Part shown: positions 26,467 through 35,696 of the stretch, in pieces
How positions within the stretch are numbered: the first letter of the stretch is position 1
Layout of the letters: each line of letters opens with the position of its first letter
NCBI RefSeq assembly: GCF_001438845.1
Contig: NZ_JQCL01000006.1
Coordinates: 1-57,154 of the forward strand
Origin: Lactiplantibacillus xiangfangensis
GTDB lineage: Bacteria; Bacillota; Bacilli; Lactobacillales; Lactobacillaceae
DNA length: 57,154 nt
Direction: 5' to 3'
Translations under genes and position numbers: made by a program
The notes under the pieces: model-generated
What the model was told of the DNA's origin: nothing
Database searches by the model: none
What the model saw: only the letters and a program-made list of their open reading frames with translations

Positions 26467-27834
26467 TTAACTTAACCTAATCGTTCCCGATGTCGTCCGA
26501 CCCTTGATGGTATAAGTTCCGGTAATGCCAACTTGTCCGGCTTGATACCCGTCCGCAAAGTGCGTAACCGTCCCATTTTTTGGTGCGATGATCCGCCCGC
26601 TTTGTGCCTCTAATTCATAGGCATAACTGGCGTCACTTGGCACCCCGACCTTAATAGTACTGCTCTTCGCGTTGAGATTAATATCACCAGCAATTTTAGC
26701 AAATGCCAGCTTCAAGCTACCGGACTTCACTGACCAACTGCCACCACCACTCAAGTCTTCACCGGTAACACTTCCACTCGTCGCACTGATCGTAAACTGC
26801 CCTGCCGTAACGGTCTGCATTCGAATCCGACCACTTTTAACCAGCATCTCGAGTTGGTTTGTCACTTGGACTCCATTCAGGTCACAACTCCCAGAAGCTA
26901 CATCGGCGCTAAACGCTTGACTACCAACTTCAGTGACCCGGGCACTACCACTGAGAACTTGTAAGTTGACCGTATCCAAATGTGATAAGCCGGCAACTAA
27001 AACATTCCCAGAACGGCTGGCGACCATAACGTTACCTGTATAGTTGATTGGAATATGGATTTGAACATGGACACGTAGGGGAATTAAAAACGGTACCTTT
27101 CCTTGAGTCACATTCAATTCTTTTGCATTCTGACTGACTTGCGCCTGATAAGTCGTATTATTATGATTCATGTACTCCCGCACAATTATTTCATCGGTAT
27201 CTGCTTGAGTCGGTAAAATCTTGACCCGCGCCGATTTATAGTTGAGCGCTAACGTCGTGACCGTCTTGGCGTCAAAACGCTGTTCGTTCACAAGTGGTAA
27301 ATTGTCGATATATTCACCAGCTAAATTTAACGGCATCCTAGGCATTTTAAAATCAGTTTGGGACTGGGCGTCACCATTCAAGTTAATACCATCTTCGTTA
27401 AAGGTCCAACTCCCCAGTTTCAAACCGTGGCTATCCGCCTTAATGGCCCCATCATTGATGGAGACCCCTTCAGAGTCAGCCTTGAATGCCCGGCCGCCCT
27501 TCACGTACACACCGTCATTATTAATCTTGAGCGTCTCACCATCATCGACCCTAATCCCGTCATCGTCCATAACAACGTGGTGACCGTGAATCGTTTTGGT
27601 CGTCCCATTTTCGGCGTTGATCTGCCGAATCAATTCATTAAGATCGCCAAAATCACTAAACGCTTCCGCGACGGCTTCTTCAGGCGCTAATCCGGCCTGC
27701 TGCTTATCCGCGGCCGCCTCATTCAAATCACTAGTCAATTCCGCCTTGAGCTCAACCAATGCTGGTGTTTGTTGCTGATCTTTAAAATAACTATTTAGTC
27801 GCATTGCGACCAGTTGTTCAGTTTTTGCTGACAT
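26467..27834 (-). CDS. HAAS plus DUF4097 beta-strand repeat protein
   Basis: 455 residues from ATG 27834, which overlaps the end of the PadR gene and has GGAAGGA upstream. The first about 80 residues are an alpha-helical HAAS-type domain (NSYFKDQQQ, ELTSDLNEAAADK, EAFSDFGDLNELI), common in PadR partners. Then come short repeats around GVYVKGGRAF and GVSINDGAI, and from about residue 190 a beta-helix of DUF4097 type with SGNVLVAG, SGSARVTEVG, SGSCDLNGV, SGRIRMQTV and SGSVTGEDL in register. No membrane segment is seen. Such pairs are thought to act in envelope-stress sensing; the exact role is unknown. Confidence 0.85.
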   Translation of the reverse strand: MSAKTEQLVAMRLNSYFKDQQQTPALVELKAELTSDLNEAAADKQQAGLAPEEAVAEAFSDFGDLNELIRQINAENGTTKTIHGHHVVMDDDGIRVDDGETLKINNDGVYVKGGRAFKADSEGVSINDGAIKADSHGLKLGSWTFNEDGINLNGDAQSQTDFKMPRMPLNLAGEYIDNLPLVNEQRFDAKTVTTLALNYKSARVKILPTQADTDEIIVREYMNHNNTTYQAQVSQNAKELNVTQGKVPFLIPLRVHVQIHIPINYTGNVMVASRSGNVLVAGLSHLDTVNLQVLSGSARVTEVGSQAFSADVASGSCDLNGVQVTNQLEMLVKSGRIRMQTVTAGQFTISATSGSVTGEDLSGGGSWSVKSGSLKLAFAKIAGDINLNAKSSTIKVGVPSDASYAYELEAQSGRIIAPKNGTVTHFADGYQAGQVGITGTYTIKGRTTSGTIRLS

Positions 27835-28177
27835 GCGCGTCAATCCTTCCTAAAATCAATTCATCAATAACTTGCTTTGCAAAATTCCATTCAGCCACGT
27901 TTTGGGTCAACGTAGCACGTCCCTGGTCGGTGATTTGATAATACTTTCGCCGGCCACCCTGGGTCTCGTTTCCCCAGTAACTGGTGATATCGCCATTCTT
28001 TTCTAATCGCCGAAACACGGTGTAGAGCGTCGCTTCATTAATGTCATAAGCTTCCTGACTCAACCTTTTAATCGTCTTCGCAATCTCATAACCATAACTA
28101 TCTCCCTGGCTTAAAATATTCAGCACGATCGTGGTCGTGTGCCCGCGAATCGTATCTTTGGAAATTTCGGGTTTCAT
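27818..28177 (-). CDS. PadR family transcription regulator
   Basis: 119 residues from ATG 28177 (GAAAGGAAG upstream). It is a winged-helix protein with GDSYGYEIAKTIK, DINEATLYTVFRRLEKNGDI and the GGRRKYYQIT wing, the hallmarks of PadR. It is short, subfamily 1, with no long C-terminal domain. It heads an operon with the HAAS/DUF4097 gene, the usual layout for PadR repressors that control an envelope-linked partner. It probably represses its own promoter through the inverted repeat at 28208-28250. Confidence 0.92.
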   Translation of the reverse strand: MKPEISKDTIRGHTTTIVLNILSQGDSYGYEIAKTIKRLSQEAYDINEATLYTVFRRLEKNGDITSYWGNETQGGRRKYYQITDQGRATLTQNVAEWNFAKQVIDELILGRIDAHVSKN

Positions 28178-28207
28178 AGTCAACTTCCTTTCAACACTAC
28201 TTTGTGT

Positions 28208-28258
28208 CACATAGTAATTCGATGAGAATAATATATCATCAATTACTGTGCGTGTCAA
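28208..28258 (-). promoter_or_regulatory. PadR operon promoter and inverted-repeat operator
   Basis: TTGACA (28253-28258), 17 bases, TATATT (28230-28235) on the minus strand. An inverted repeat of GTAATT-GATGA type (arms about 28208-28225 and 28236-28250) flanks the -10, well placed for autoregulation. Confidence 0.7.
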
Positions 28259-28285
28259 AGTAATTGTTTTAAAAAAGTCGGCAAC

Positions 28286-28317
28286 AAAAAAACGCCCAAG
28301 GCTTCATCCCTTGAGCG
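28286..28317 (-). terminator. Terminator of the P-type ATPase gene
   Basis: A nine-base stem with one G-U (28293-28301 with 28309-28317) and seven T residues on the minus strand. Confidence 0.85.
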
Positions 28318-28345
28318 CACAACACAGCTTATTTTTTAGTAGTGG

Positions 28346-30685
28346 TTATCGCCACCGAATTTTGCTCAAAACCCGTTTGCCTAACCCATTTTGGAGTAGG
28401 ACAAAGACCGGGTAAGCACTTATCACGAGTGGAAGGTATATCCATGCCAATGACCAATTCCAGAGACTTACTAGGGAAAAGACATACCCACCAAATAGAA
28501 AGACGAGTAAGAACAAACTTGCTATTAAGACCACCAGTCCAATTTTAAACCGGTTCAGCGGCCGAGCCGCAATCAGTAGCGCGTTTAAACTAATAATTCC
28601 CGTCATCAGGACACTCAACGTCGACGTGGTCGCAAAGTTCAGCTGGAATTTACTTCCAAGCAACATGATCGTCAGTATATAACCTACCACACAAATCGCG
28701 GATGGTACCGCAATTTCCATGACTTGCTTCATAAAGCGTCCCGTAATTCGCGTGTAATCCGGTGCCAGCGCCAAGAAGAACGTTGGGATACCGACCATTA
28801 ACGTTGAGATGGGGGTTAACTGGATGGGCTCAAACGGATAGCTGTGACTCATAAAGATAAAAATCAGCGTTAACGCCGCCGAATACATCGTTTTGATCAA
28901 GTACAGCGCGGCGACCCGTTCAATGTTATTAATCACCCGCCGACCTTCATTTAGGACCTGCACCATGGCGTCAAAGTTCGAGTCAATCAAAACAAAGTCC
29001 GCTAAACTCTTCGTCGCTTCACTTCCAGTCGCCATGGCGATACTGCAGTCAGCTTGCTTTAAGGCCAACAAGTCGTTGACCCCGTCACCAGTCATCGCAA
29101 CCGTGTGACCAGCCGCCTGGTAAGCTTTGATCAAGGATTCCTTTTGTTGCGGCGTCACCCGACCAAAGACGTTGTAATCCGCCACAAGCTGATCAAAGTC
29201 TGGCGTCGTGCCAACTTGGCTCATGTCGATTAATTGGTCCGCACCCGCAATTCCAGCGCGTTTAGCAATACTAGCGACCGTGACCGGGTTATCACCCGAA
29301 ATCACCTTTAACGCAACGTCCTGATTCGCAAAGAAGCCAAACGTCTCTTTTGCCCGGGGACGTAACTCATCCGTGATTAAAATTAACCCGACTGCTTGGG
29401 GCTCACTTGGTTTAGGCGTCGTTAATGCCTTTACATGGGCAAACAGTAACACCCGGTACCCTTGTTTAGCCAGGGTTTGAATATGCGTTTGTAAGTCTAC
29501 CGGTACCGTTTCATAAATGAACTCCGGTGCCCCCATGACGTAGGACTGACCGTTAAACTGCGCTCCACTCCACTTACGAGCGGACGAAAACGGTAATACC
29601 GCCTCTGCTTGTACAGTGGGGGTTCCAAACGCTTCTTTGATGGCTTGCGCCGTTTCATTATCATCATCGATCGCCGTAACCAATTCCGCTAACCGGGTTT
29701 CAGCGACTTGGGCGGGAACTTGGCCCCATGGCTCTAACCGGTCAAACTTTAATTGACCACTAGTAATGGTCCCCGTTTTATCTAGGCATAGCGTATCAAC
29801 CCGCGCCAACGCTTCAATGGCTGGCAGTTCACGAACTAGTACCTGGTGCCGCCCTAAGGTGAACGCACCGGCCGCTAACGCCACGGATGTCAACAAGACC
29901 AGTCCTTCCGGAATCATCCCCACCATTGCGGCAACCGTTCCTAAAATGGCTCGGTTTTGTGACTCACCCCGCAACAGCGTGGAAATAAACAAACCTGCGC
30001 CCAACGGAATAATCGTAATCGTCAAAATTTTAATAATCCGGTTAATAATTGTGAGGAGTTGGCTCGGCGTCCGGTGCTTCTGCTTAGCCGCCTTCGCCAT
30101 TTGCTTAATGAAACTTCCGTGGCCAACTTCAGTTGCTTGCACGACGCCGTGACCACCGATAATCACACTCCCAGATATCATTGCGTCACCCGGTCCCTTA
30201 ATGACCGGGTCCGCTTCACCCGTAATCTGGGATTCGTCGACTTCGAGGCCCTCGGTTGTCCGGACGACCCCGTCTACCGGTAGCTGGTCGCCACGCGTGA
30301 CCATAATAAGGTCGTCTTGAACCACTGCGTCCTGCGCGTAATCATCCACTTGACCATCCCGGCAAATATGAATTTTTGCCGCTGACAGGAGCGATAACTT
30401 ATCGACTTGCCGTTTTGCCCGAATTTCTTGGAAAATCCCAATGGCCGTGTTCATAATCACGACAAATAGGAACAGGATGTTCTTATAACTCCCCGTCAAC
30501 AAAACCAGTCCAGCTAACACGACGTTGATCAAATTAAAGAGCGTCAGGAGGTTATCGCGGAAAATCTGTTTAACAGAGCGCGTTAACGGTGGTAACGGCT
30601 CATTTTTAAGGCCCGCTGCCACCCGTTGATGAACTTCATCGGTGGTTAAACCCAATTTAATTGGTGGTACATAACGGTCTGACAT
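28346..30685 (-). CDS. P-type cation-transporting ATPase (CtpE/calcium-type)
   Basis: 779 residues. It has the phosphorylation motif CLDKTGT at about residue 300, ITGEADP in the actuator domain (TGES variant), PEGL in membrane helix 4 (MVGMIPEGLVLLTSVALAAG), and GDGVNDLLALKQADCSIAM in the P domain. Ten membrane segments can be placed. PEGL in M4 and the lack of N-terminal metal-binding CxxC favour a calcium-type pump over copper or cadmium export. A ribosome site GAGGGGG precedes the ATG. It is monocistronic, and no metal regulator is adjacent. Confidence 0.9.
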   Translation of the reverse strand: MSDRYVPPIKLGLTTDEVHQRVAAGLKNEPLPPLTRSVKQIFRDNLLTLFNLINVVLAGLVLLTGSYKNILFLFVVIMNTAIGIFQEIRAKRQVDKLSLLSAAKIHICRDGQVDDYAQDAVVQDDLIMVTRGDQLPVDGVVRTTEGLEVDESQITGEADPVIKGPGDAMISGSVIIGGHGVVQATEVGHGSFIKQMAKAAKQKHRTPSQLLTIINRIIKILTITIIPLGAGLFISTLLRGESQNRAILGTVAAMVGMIPEGLVLLTSVALAAGAFTLGRHQVLVRELPAIEALARVDTLCLDKTGTITSGQLKFDRLEPWGQVPAQVAETRLAELVTAIDDDNETAQAIKEAFGTPTVQAEAVLPFSSARKWSGAQFNGQSYVMGAPEFIYETVPVDLQTHIQTLAKQGYRVLLFAHVKALTTPKPSEPQAVGLILITDELRPRAKETFGFFANQDVALKVISGDNPVTVASIAKRAGIAGADQLIDMSQVGTTPDFDQLVADYNVFGRVTPQQKESLIKAYQAAGHTVAMTGDGVNDLLALKQADCSIAMATGSEATKSLADFVLIDSNFDAMVQVLNEGRRVINNIERVAALYLIKTMYSAALTLIFIFMSHSYPFEPIQLTPISTLMVGIPTFFLALAPDYTRITGRFMKQVMEIAVPSAICVVGYILTIMLLGSKFQLNFATTSTLSVLMTGIISLNALLIAARPLNRFKIGLVVLIASLFLLVFLFGGYVFSLVSLWNWSLAWIYLPLVISAYPVFVLLQNGLGKRVLSKIRWR

Positions 30686-30840
30686 GTGGCAACCCCCTCG
30701 GTATTAATCTATTTTTTATTGTAAACGATTTTAACGGAAAATTACCGGAATTTCACTTAAATTCGTTCAGTTTTAGTAAAAACTAAGTAATTCTATTAGT
30801 ACATTCCAATTGCTTAAGAACTGATTGGTCAAAAAAGACA

Positions 30841-30975
30841 AGTCTGGGATAGTACGAAAAAAACCGTTCAGAAATCATCCTGAACGGTTTTACCTATTAC
30901 TATGGTCGAAACGTGGTCCAAAAGGCAGTTTGTTCCACTTAACGTGAACTAACCGTCTTTTGGACCACTCTTTGC
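30841..30975 (-). repeat. 3' UTR hairpin-plus-terminator repeat, copy 3
   Basis: Starts at the stop codon of the TetR gene on the minus strand. Same order as copy 2: GCAAAGAG flank, a perfect 12-bp hairpin (30913-30924 with 30957-30968) with a longer loop, CGTTTCGACCATAGTAATAG, a perfect 11-bp terminator hairpin (30861-30871 with 30880-30890) with T-run, and the TCCCAGACTT edge. The hairpin differs from copy 2 by a compensatory C-G to T-A change. Confidence 0.8.
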
Positions 30976-31542
30976 TTATTTTTCTGCTGGCAAATGCGTT
31001 TGGTCAATGGCCAATTGCATCGTCTTCGTAAACCGGCTATCTAATTCAGCCTTGGACATTGTAAAGAAGCCCCCGATTTCTTGAATGATAAAACCAAACA
31101 AGGTCGACCGGTACAACGTGTTTTCAACCCGCGCCGCGTCATTCAGCTGTAAAGGCGTGAACATGGCCTGGTACAAGTTAACCATTGCCGCCCGCGTCCG
31201 CGGAATCTTTAAATTATCATTTAAGTCCAGCAAAACTGGCGCCAGTCCCCGATGGTTCAGACAAGCTGAACGAAATTCTTGTGCAAAGGCCATTAAGGCA
31301 TCATCCCCGGTGACGTCCGCAATTTTTTCGGTCAACTGATCCTTTACCGTTTGGACAAATTGGAGCCCCACCTGATCTAATAAGTCACTCAAACTATCAA
31401 CATAATTATAAATGGATTGTGGTCGCACATCTAAAACAAGTGCTAAATCACGGATCGTTAACCCGGTAATTCCCTTAGTCTCAATTAGCTGATTTGCTGT
31501 GGCAAGAACTTTAGCTTGCGTTAGCGTTCTTCTCTTTACCAT
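30976..31542 (-). CDS. TetR/AcrR family repressor
   Basis: 188 residues. The N-terminal DNA-binding domain (about 8-55) has ATANQLIETKGITGLTIRDLA and LDVRPQSIYNYVDSLSDLL, as in TetR proteins of the C-terminal WHG type; the rest is helical ligand-binding domain. GGGGGAG precedes the ATG. It is divergent from the MFS efflux gene with 170 bases between, so it is the likely local repressor of that transporter and itself. Confidence 0.9.
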   Translation of the reverse strand: MVKRRTLTQAKVLATANQLIETKGITGLTIRDLALVLDVRPQSIYNYVDSLSDLLDQVGLQFVQTVKDQLTEKIADVTGDDALMAFAQEFRSACLNHRGLAPVLLDLNDNLKIPRTRAAMVNLYQAMFTPLQLNDAARVENTLYRSTLFGFIIQEIGGFFTMSKAELDSRFTKTMQLAIDQTHLPAEK

Positions 31543-31711
31543 ATTTGCTCCCCCGATTTAAAGTTTATACGATTATTATTATAACTCAAAAACAAACCTT
31601 ATTTTTTAGAAAACGACATGAAACAGTTTAAATAAAATATAAAAAGGCTTATAATTCCCACTAAGCTGATTGAATCAGTTTAATTTTAACTTATATTGGA
31701 GTGCTATTCAA

Positions 31712-33157
31712 ATGGTTGATACCAACGGCAAGCACTACAGTCAACTTGCACTGACGCTCACCCTCGTTTTAGGGACGTTTTGTACTGCGCTAACGACGAA
31801 CATGCTCGTTACCGCTTACCCAACGTTGATGAAGACTTTTTCCATTTCGAGCGCCACCGTTCAGTGGTTAACCACCGGATCATTGCTCGTGATGGGAATC
31901 ATGATTCCCGTCAGTGCCTGGCTGCTCAATAACTTTAGCCTGCGTTTGATTTATATTGCTGCTTTAAGCTGTTTTCTGATTGGATTACTCGTCAGTTATA
32001 CCGCGCCCAACTTCCAACTTATTTTAGCTGGCCGGCTAATTCAAGCCGTCGGGATTGGGATCACCTTTCCGACGATTCAAACCGTCCTGCTTGTGATTTA
32101 TCCGCCCGAAAAACGGGGAACGATGATGGGCCTTGGCGGCATTGTGATTGGCCTCGCTCCGGCACTTGGCCCCACCGTTTCGGGTTGGATCTTAGACAAT
32201 GCCAACTGGCGTGACCTATTTGGCATGATGTTGCCACCAGTCGCAATCGTCTTATTAATCGCCCTTTTCACGGTGAAACCCGTCATTCCGCTGAAAAAAT
32301 CACCCATTGACGCCTGGGCAATCGTCCTTTCAACAACGGGTTTTGGGAGCTTACTGTACGGCTTTTCATCGGTCGGCGAACACGGCTGGTCCTCGCCACT
32401 GGTCATTATTAGTTTAATTATCGGTCTCGTGTTTATTGCCGGTTTCGTTTGGCGCGAATGGCCACAATCACAGCCACTGTTAAACATTCGGTTACTTAAG
32501 ATTCCATCCTTTACCATCGCATCCATGATTACGGCCCTTGCCAACACGGCAATGATCGGGATCCAAGTGGTCTTACCAATGTACTTACAAAACGTTCGCG
32601 GACTCACGCCCCTCCAATCCGGGCTCATGATCTTACCAGGTGCGCTGCTCTACGGTGTCATCAGTCTCATTAGCGGTCGCGCTTACGATTCAATTGGTGG
32701 GCGCCGGTTAGCCCTCATGGGGACTTTCCTACTGACGTTAGGAACGTTACCGTTCGCCATGTTAACTCGGCAGACACCGTATCCGACTATCATCATGGAA
32801 TATGTCGTGCTCATGAGTGGGGTTGCGCTCGTTGCAATGCCACTGACCGCTGCAAGTTCAATTGATCTGCGGGGCATTCAACTCAGTCACGGGACGGCAA
32901 TCAACAGTACGATGCGTCAGATCATGACTTCTATGGGGACGGCCGTTCTCGGTAGCGTTTTGACGAACGTTGCTAGCAGCGCGCAGCCCGCAAAACACCT
33001 ACTGACGACCGCACCGCTGGCTTACCAAAACGCAGCTTACAATGCGGCCATGCACGGTTTCCACGCCGCTTTCCTAGTCGCAACGGTCTTGGGGGTCGTT
33101 GCAATGGTGTTCGCAGTATTCGTTAAGCGCACACCCAAGGGAGGTCAAAAAGTATGA
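31712..33157 (+). CDS. MFS drug efflux transporter, DHA2 (EmrB/QacA) family
   Basis: 481 residues from ATG 31712 with TTGGAGTG upstream. About 14 membrane segments. Family motifs include LVTAYPTLMKTF, PVSAWLLNNF, AGRLIQAVGIGITFPTIQTVL (motif C region nearby) and the GTMMGLGGIVIGLAPALGPT antiporter motif. It exports small hydrophobic compounds in exchange for protons. It forms an operon with the DUF4811 gene (four-base overlap) under the divergent TetR regulator. Confidence 0.92.
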   Translation: MVDTNGKHYSQLALTLTLVLGTFCTALTTNMLVTAYPTLMKTFSISSATVQWLTTGSLLVMGIMIPVSAWLLNNFSLRLIYIAALSCFLIGLLVSYTAPNFQLILAGRLIQAVGIGITFPTIQTVLLVIYPPEKRGTMMGLGGIVIGLAPALGPTVSGWILDNANWRDLFGMMLPPVAIVLLIALFTVKPVIPLKKSPIDAWAIVLSTTGFGSLLYGFSSVGEHGWSSPLVIISLIIGLVFIAGFVWREWPQSQPLLNIRLLKIPSFTIASMITALANTAMIGIQVVLPMYLQNVRGLTPLQSGLMILPGALLYGVISLISGRAYDSIGGRRLALMGTFLLTLGTLPFAMLTRQTPYPTIIMEYVVLMSGVALVAMPLTAASSIDLRGIQLSHGTAINSTMRQIMTSMGTAVLGSVLTNVASSAQPAKHLLTTAPLAYQNAAYNAAMHGFHAAFLVATVLGVVAMVFAVFVKRTPKGGQKV

Positions 33158-33906
33158 TCTTAATTATTTTGGGATTGAGTTTAATTGGTTTTATCGTCGG
33201 CTTTCTAGCGATGCCAAGTCACCGATTGCAATGGCTGGTTGGGGGACTTAGCCTAATTGTGATGGTGACGGCCGCTACCCTAATGATTGGTAACGATACG
33301 TGGCACTGGGGCATGCGTCAACGCACAACGACTCAGACGATTACGTTACAATCCAGTGCCGCTAACCCGTACGCGTCACTGTTGTTATACACCCCGGTGC
33401 GTCACGCTAAGACTGAAAAAGTCTACGTGTACCGCGCTCAGGGACAGGCTAAGCTTCACCACGCAGCGGCCCGCTTAACCACAACTAACCGGGTGACCCG
33501 AACAACTAGTCCAACGGCAAAGCTGGTCAGCCAGCAACGGCGTTGGACCTATCAGAATCAATTTTGGCGCTGGCTATTTAGCTGGACAGGACATCACAAC
33601 CAGTTGGTCAAGGAGACAAACACGTACGCGTTACCCTCGTCCTGGCAAATTCTCAGCGTCACGCAAGCCAAATGGTTAGCCAAGCGCGCCAAACAGCTTG
33701 AGGCTGAGAGTAAAACTGCCACAGCTAAAGCCGTTACCAGCCAAGTCAAAGCAGCCAAAATGGCGAACCCACAAATGACTAAGGCCGCAACGACTACCCT
33801 AGTTAAAAAGGTTGAAGCCACGGCCAAAAAGCAAGCGGCTAAGCAGGCACAAACGGCTTTACCAAAACTATTGAAACAGGCTCAGCAACAATCGATTTAC
33901 GATTAG
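33154..33906 (+). CDS. DUF4811 membrane protein, partner of the MFS transporter
   Basis: 250 residues. The ATG overlaps the MFS stop (ATGA) and has GGGAGG upstream, so it is coupled. Two N-terminal membrane segments (LIGFIVGFLAM and LSLIVMVTAATLMIG) precede an outside region with NPYASLLLYTPVRH and VYVYRA, then a long Ala/Lys/Gln-rich coiled-coil-like tail (about residues 165-250). DUF4811 genes travel with DHA2 exporters in lactobacilli; the function is unknown, and a periplasm-like adaptor role is a guess. Confidence 0.88.
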   Translation: MILIILGLSLIGFIVGFLAMPSHRLQWLVGGLSLIVMVTAATLMIGNDTWHWGMRQRTTTQTITLQSSAANPYASLLLYTPVRHAKTEKVYVYRAQGQAKLHHAAARLTTTNRVTRTTSPTAKLVSQQRRWTYQNQFWRWLFSWTGHHNQLVKETNTYALPSSWQILSVTQAKWLAKRAKQLEAESKTATAKAVTSQVKAAKMANPQMTKAATTTLVKKVEATAKKQAAKQAQTALPKLLKQAQQQSIYD

Positions 33907-33910
33907 TTCA

Positions 33911-33965
33911 AAAAAACGTTTAGAACGGCACCCGCTTGATTGGGCGGTCGTTCTAAACGTTTTTT
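33911..33965 (+). terminator. Terminator of the MFS-DUF4811 operon
   Basis: A 17-bp perfect stem (33911-33927 with 33949-33965) with a 21-base loop and a T-run. Confidence 0.9.
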
Positions 33966-34051
33966 AGGCGCTATCATTATTTTTATTAAGATATCAGTCC
34001 TTAGCGGGCGTATGATAAAAGTAATCAATCTGAGTTACGGAGGAAATTACT

Positions 34052-34714
34052 TTGGCAGAATTAACCTTTAAAGATAAAAAAATTGATTTCAACCGGCTAG
34101 TCACATTCGGTTTTCAAGCTTCAGGAACTAGCTACACTTATCAAGCCCCAATTGTTGATGACCAGTTCTTACTCACCATTACAGCGACCAAGCCCAACCA
34201 GCTCACAACTCACGTGACCGACATGAACACCAACGAAGAGTACGTGTTGCACCTGACACCCCAAGCTCACGGAAAATTCGTGGGTAAAGTGGCGACCGCC
34301 TACCAGCAAGTCCTTGATCAAATTGAAGCGAATTGCATGGTTAGCAATGTCTTTCAAGCAGCCCAGGTCCAAGCAGTCATGACCCACGTTGAACAGACCT
34401 ATGGCGATCAATTGGAATTTTTATGGAAAAAGTTTCCCAAAAATGCCGTTTGGCGCCGAGCCGACACCCATAAGTGGTATGCCGCTTTACTGACCGTTCA
34501 GCGTCAAAAGCTGGGGTTAGATGGTGCTAAAGAAGTTACAGTGCTCGACATGCGGGCACAGCCCGAAGTCGTCGAACAGCTGGTTGACAACGTCACTTAT
34601 TTCCCGGGTTACCATATGAATAAACGCAACTGGCTCACCATTATTTTAGACGGCTCAGTCCCGATGCCCACCATCGTCGCCCGACTCCAAGCTAGCTATC
34701 AATTAGCTAAATAG
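34052..34714 (+). CDS. MmcQ/YjbR family protein with N-terminal extension
   Basis: 220 residues from TTG 34052, seven bases after GGAGG. The second half (from about residue 110) is a YjbR-like domain, with WRRADTHKWYAALLTVQRQKLG, VLDMRAQPEVVEQL and the closing YFPGYHMNKRNWLTIILDGSV. The first about 105 residues form a separate beta-rich part not recognised. YjbR proteins have a CyaY-like fold; DNA binding has been suggested but the role is unknown. A second, single-domain YjbR protein with the same PGYHMN motif lies at 36634. Confidence 0.82.
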   Translation: MAELTFKDKKIDFNRLVTFGFQASGTSYTYQAPIVDDQFLLTITATKPNQLTTHVTDMNTNEEYVLHLTPQAHGKFVGKVATAYQQVLDQIEANCMVSNVFQAAQVQAVMTHVEQTYGDQLEFLWKKFPKNAVWRRADTHKWYAALLTVQRQKLGLDGAKEVTVLDMRAQPEVVEQLVDNVTYFPGYHMNKRNWLTIILDGSVPMPTIVARLQASYQLAK

Positions 34715-34724
34715 TGGGCGTGAC

Positions 34725-34783
34725 AATCAAACAAGCAGCGCCGCATTTTTGATCCACAAAGATGCGGCGCTGCTTGTTTGATT
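34725..34783. terminator. Bidirectional terminator between the YjbR and MerR genes
   Basis: A 22-bp perfect stem (34725-34746 with 34762-34783). Confidence 0.88.
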
Positions 34784-34791
34784 AGCTATAT

Positions 34792-35604
34792 TTAGACCGT
34801 TTGGAGCTGATATTGTAGCCGGACTAAATCAGAAGCCCCCTTGCTGGTGAACTGTTCATCCAAGTTCATCTGCCAGAGCTGGTCATTAATCTTTAGTTGC
34901 TTTTTTTGAATATATTCAGCTAATATCTGTAAGGAAATACAAATATTTTTCATGTCATTAGTCGTGTCGATTGACACGTATTTTCCGGCTGGTTTTTGTA
35001 ATAGTGGCAAGTCGCCGGTATCCGTACGGGCATCGACCGCTTTTAAAATACAAAAAGACGCCGTGGGATAGTCGTTTGCCTCGCTCTGCGGTAGCTGCGT
35101 CAAAAAGCCGGAATCCTGCTGATTAACTAATTTGAGTTTTCCTAGTTGCGCATAAAAATCGGCATAAATTTCAGCGACTTCCACTTCGGTGCAGGCAACG
35201 GACTGCCGGGAACGGCAAAACTGAGTGGCTGGAACGTTTGTCACGAACGGTTGATTTTTAGTAACGGTTCCGGTCGGTGTCACCTGATCAAAACGGGTCT
35301 GTAACGTCGTTTTAAGCAGACTTAAATTATCGATTTGATCATCGATTTTTGCTAAGACGGTCTTTAAATCCGCATCCAGTGAGGCCGTCTGCCCGTCGTT
35401 GTTCAACTGTTGGATGGCAGCAATGGATAGCCCTAACCGCCGCAATTCCAAAATAAAGGTTAATTCATAAAGCTGGTCGTAATCGTAATAACGATAACCA
35501 TTTTCGGCCACGTGCTTGGGCTGAAACAATCCCTTTTGGTCGTAGAAGATCAAGGTTCGCCGCGTCGTCCCCGCCAATTTTGCAAATTTTTGAATCGTTA
35601 ACAT
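34792..35604 (-). CDS. MerR family regulator with effector-binding domain
   Basis: 270 residues. The N-terminal winged helix (TIQKFAKLAGTTRRTLIFYDQKGLF, ENGYRYYDYDQL) and dimer helix (about 80-105) are followed by a GyrI-like ligand domain (from about 120). No metal-binding Cys cluster, so it is the drug/organic-ligand type. GAGGTG precedes the ATG. It is divergent from the oxidoreductase gene and should act on the promoter at 35626-35656, which has the 19-bp spacer typical of MerR control. Confidence 0.9.
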   Translation of the reverse strand: MLTIQKFAKLAGTTRRTLIFYDQKGLFQPKHVAENGYRYYDYDQLYELTFILELRRLGLSIAAIQQLNNDGQTASLDADLKTVLAKIDDQIDNLSLLKTTLQTRFDQVTPTGTVTKNQPFVTNVPATQFCRSRQSVACTEVEVAEIYADFYAQLGKLKLVNQQDSGFLTQLPQSEANDYPTASFCILKAVDARTDTGDLPLLQKPAGKYVSIDTTNDMKNICISLQILAEYIQKKQLKINDQLWQMNLDEQFTSKGASDLVRLQYQLQTV

Positions 35605-35625
35605 CCAAACACCTCAACTTAAAAC

Positions 35626-35656
35626 TTGACTGTAACGTTACGTCACACTCTATACT
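35626..35656 (+). promoter_or_regulatory. MerR-type promoter with 19-bp spacer and palindrome
   Basis: TTGACT (35626-35631), a 19-base spacer, TATACT (35651-35656). The spacer begins with GTAACGTTAC inside a longer dyad (TGAC-t-GTAAC / GTTACGTCA). Over-long spacers of this kind need MerR twisting of the DNA for activation. Confidence 0.8.
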
Positions 35657-35696
35657 TAGTTTATTGAAAAGGCAAAATAAATGGAGGATGATTTTT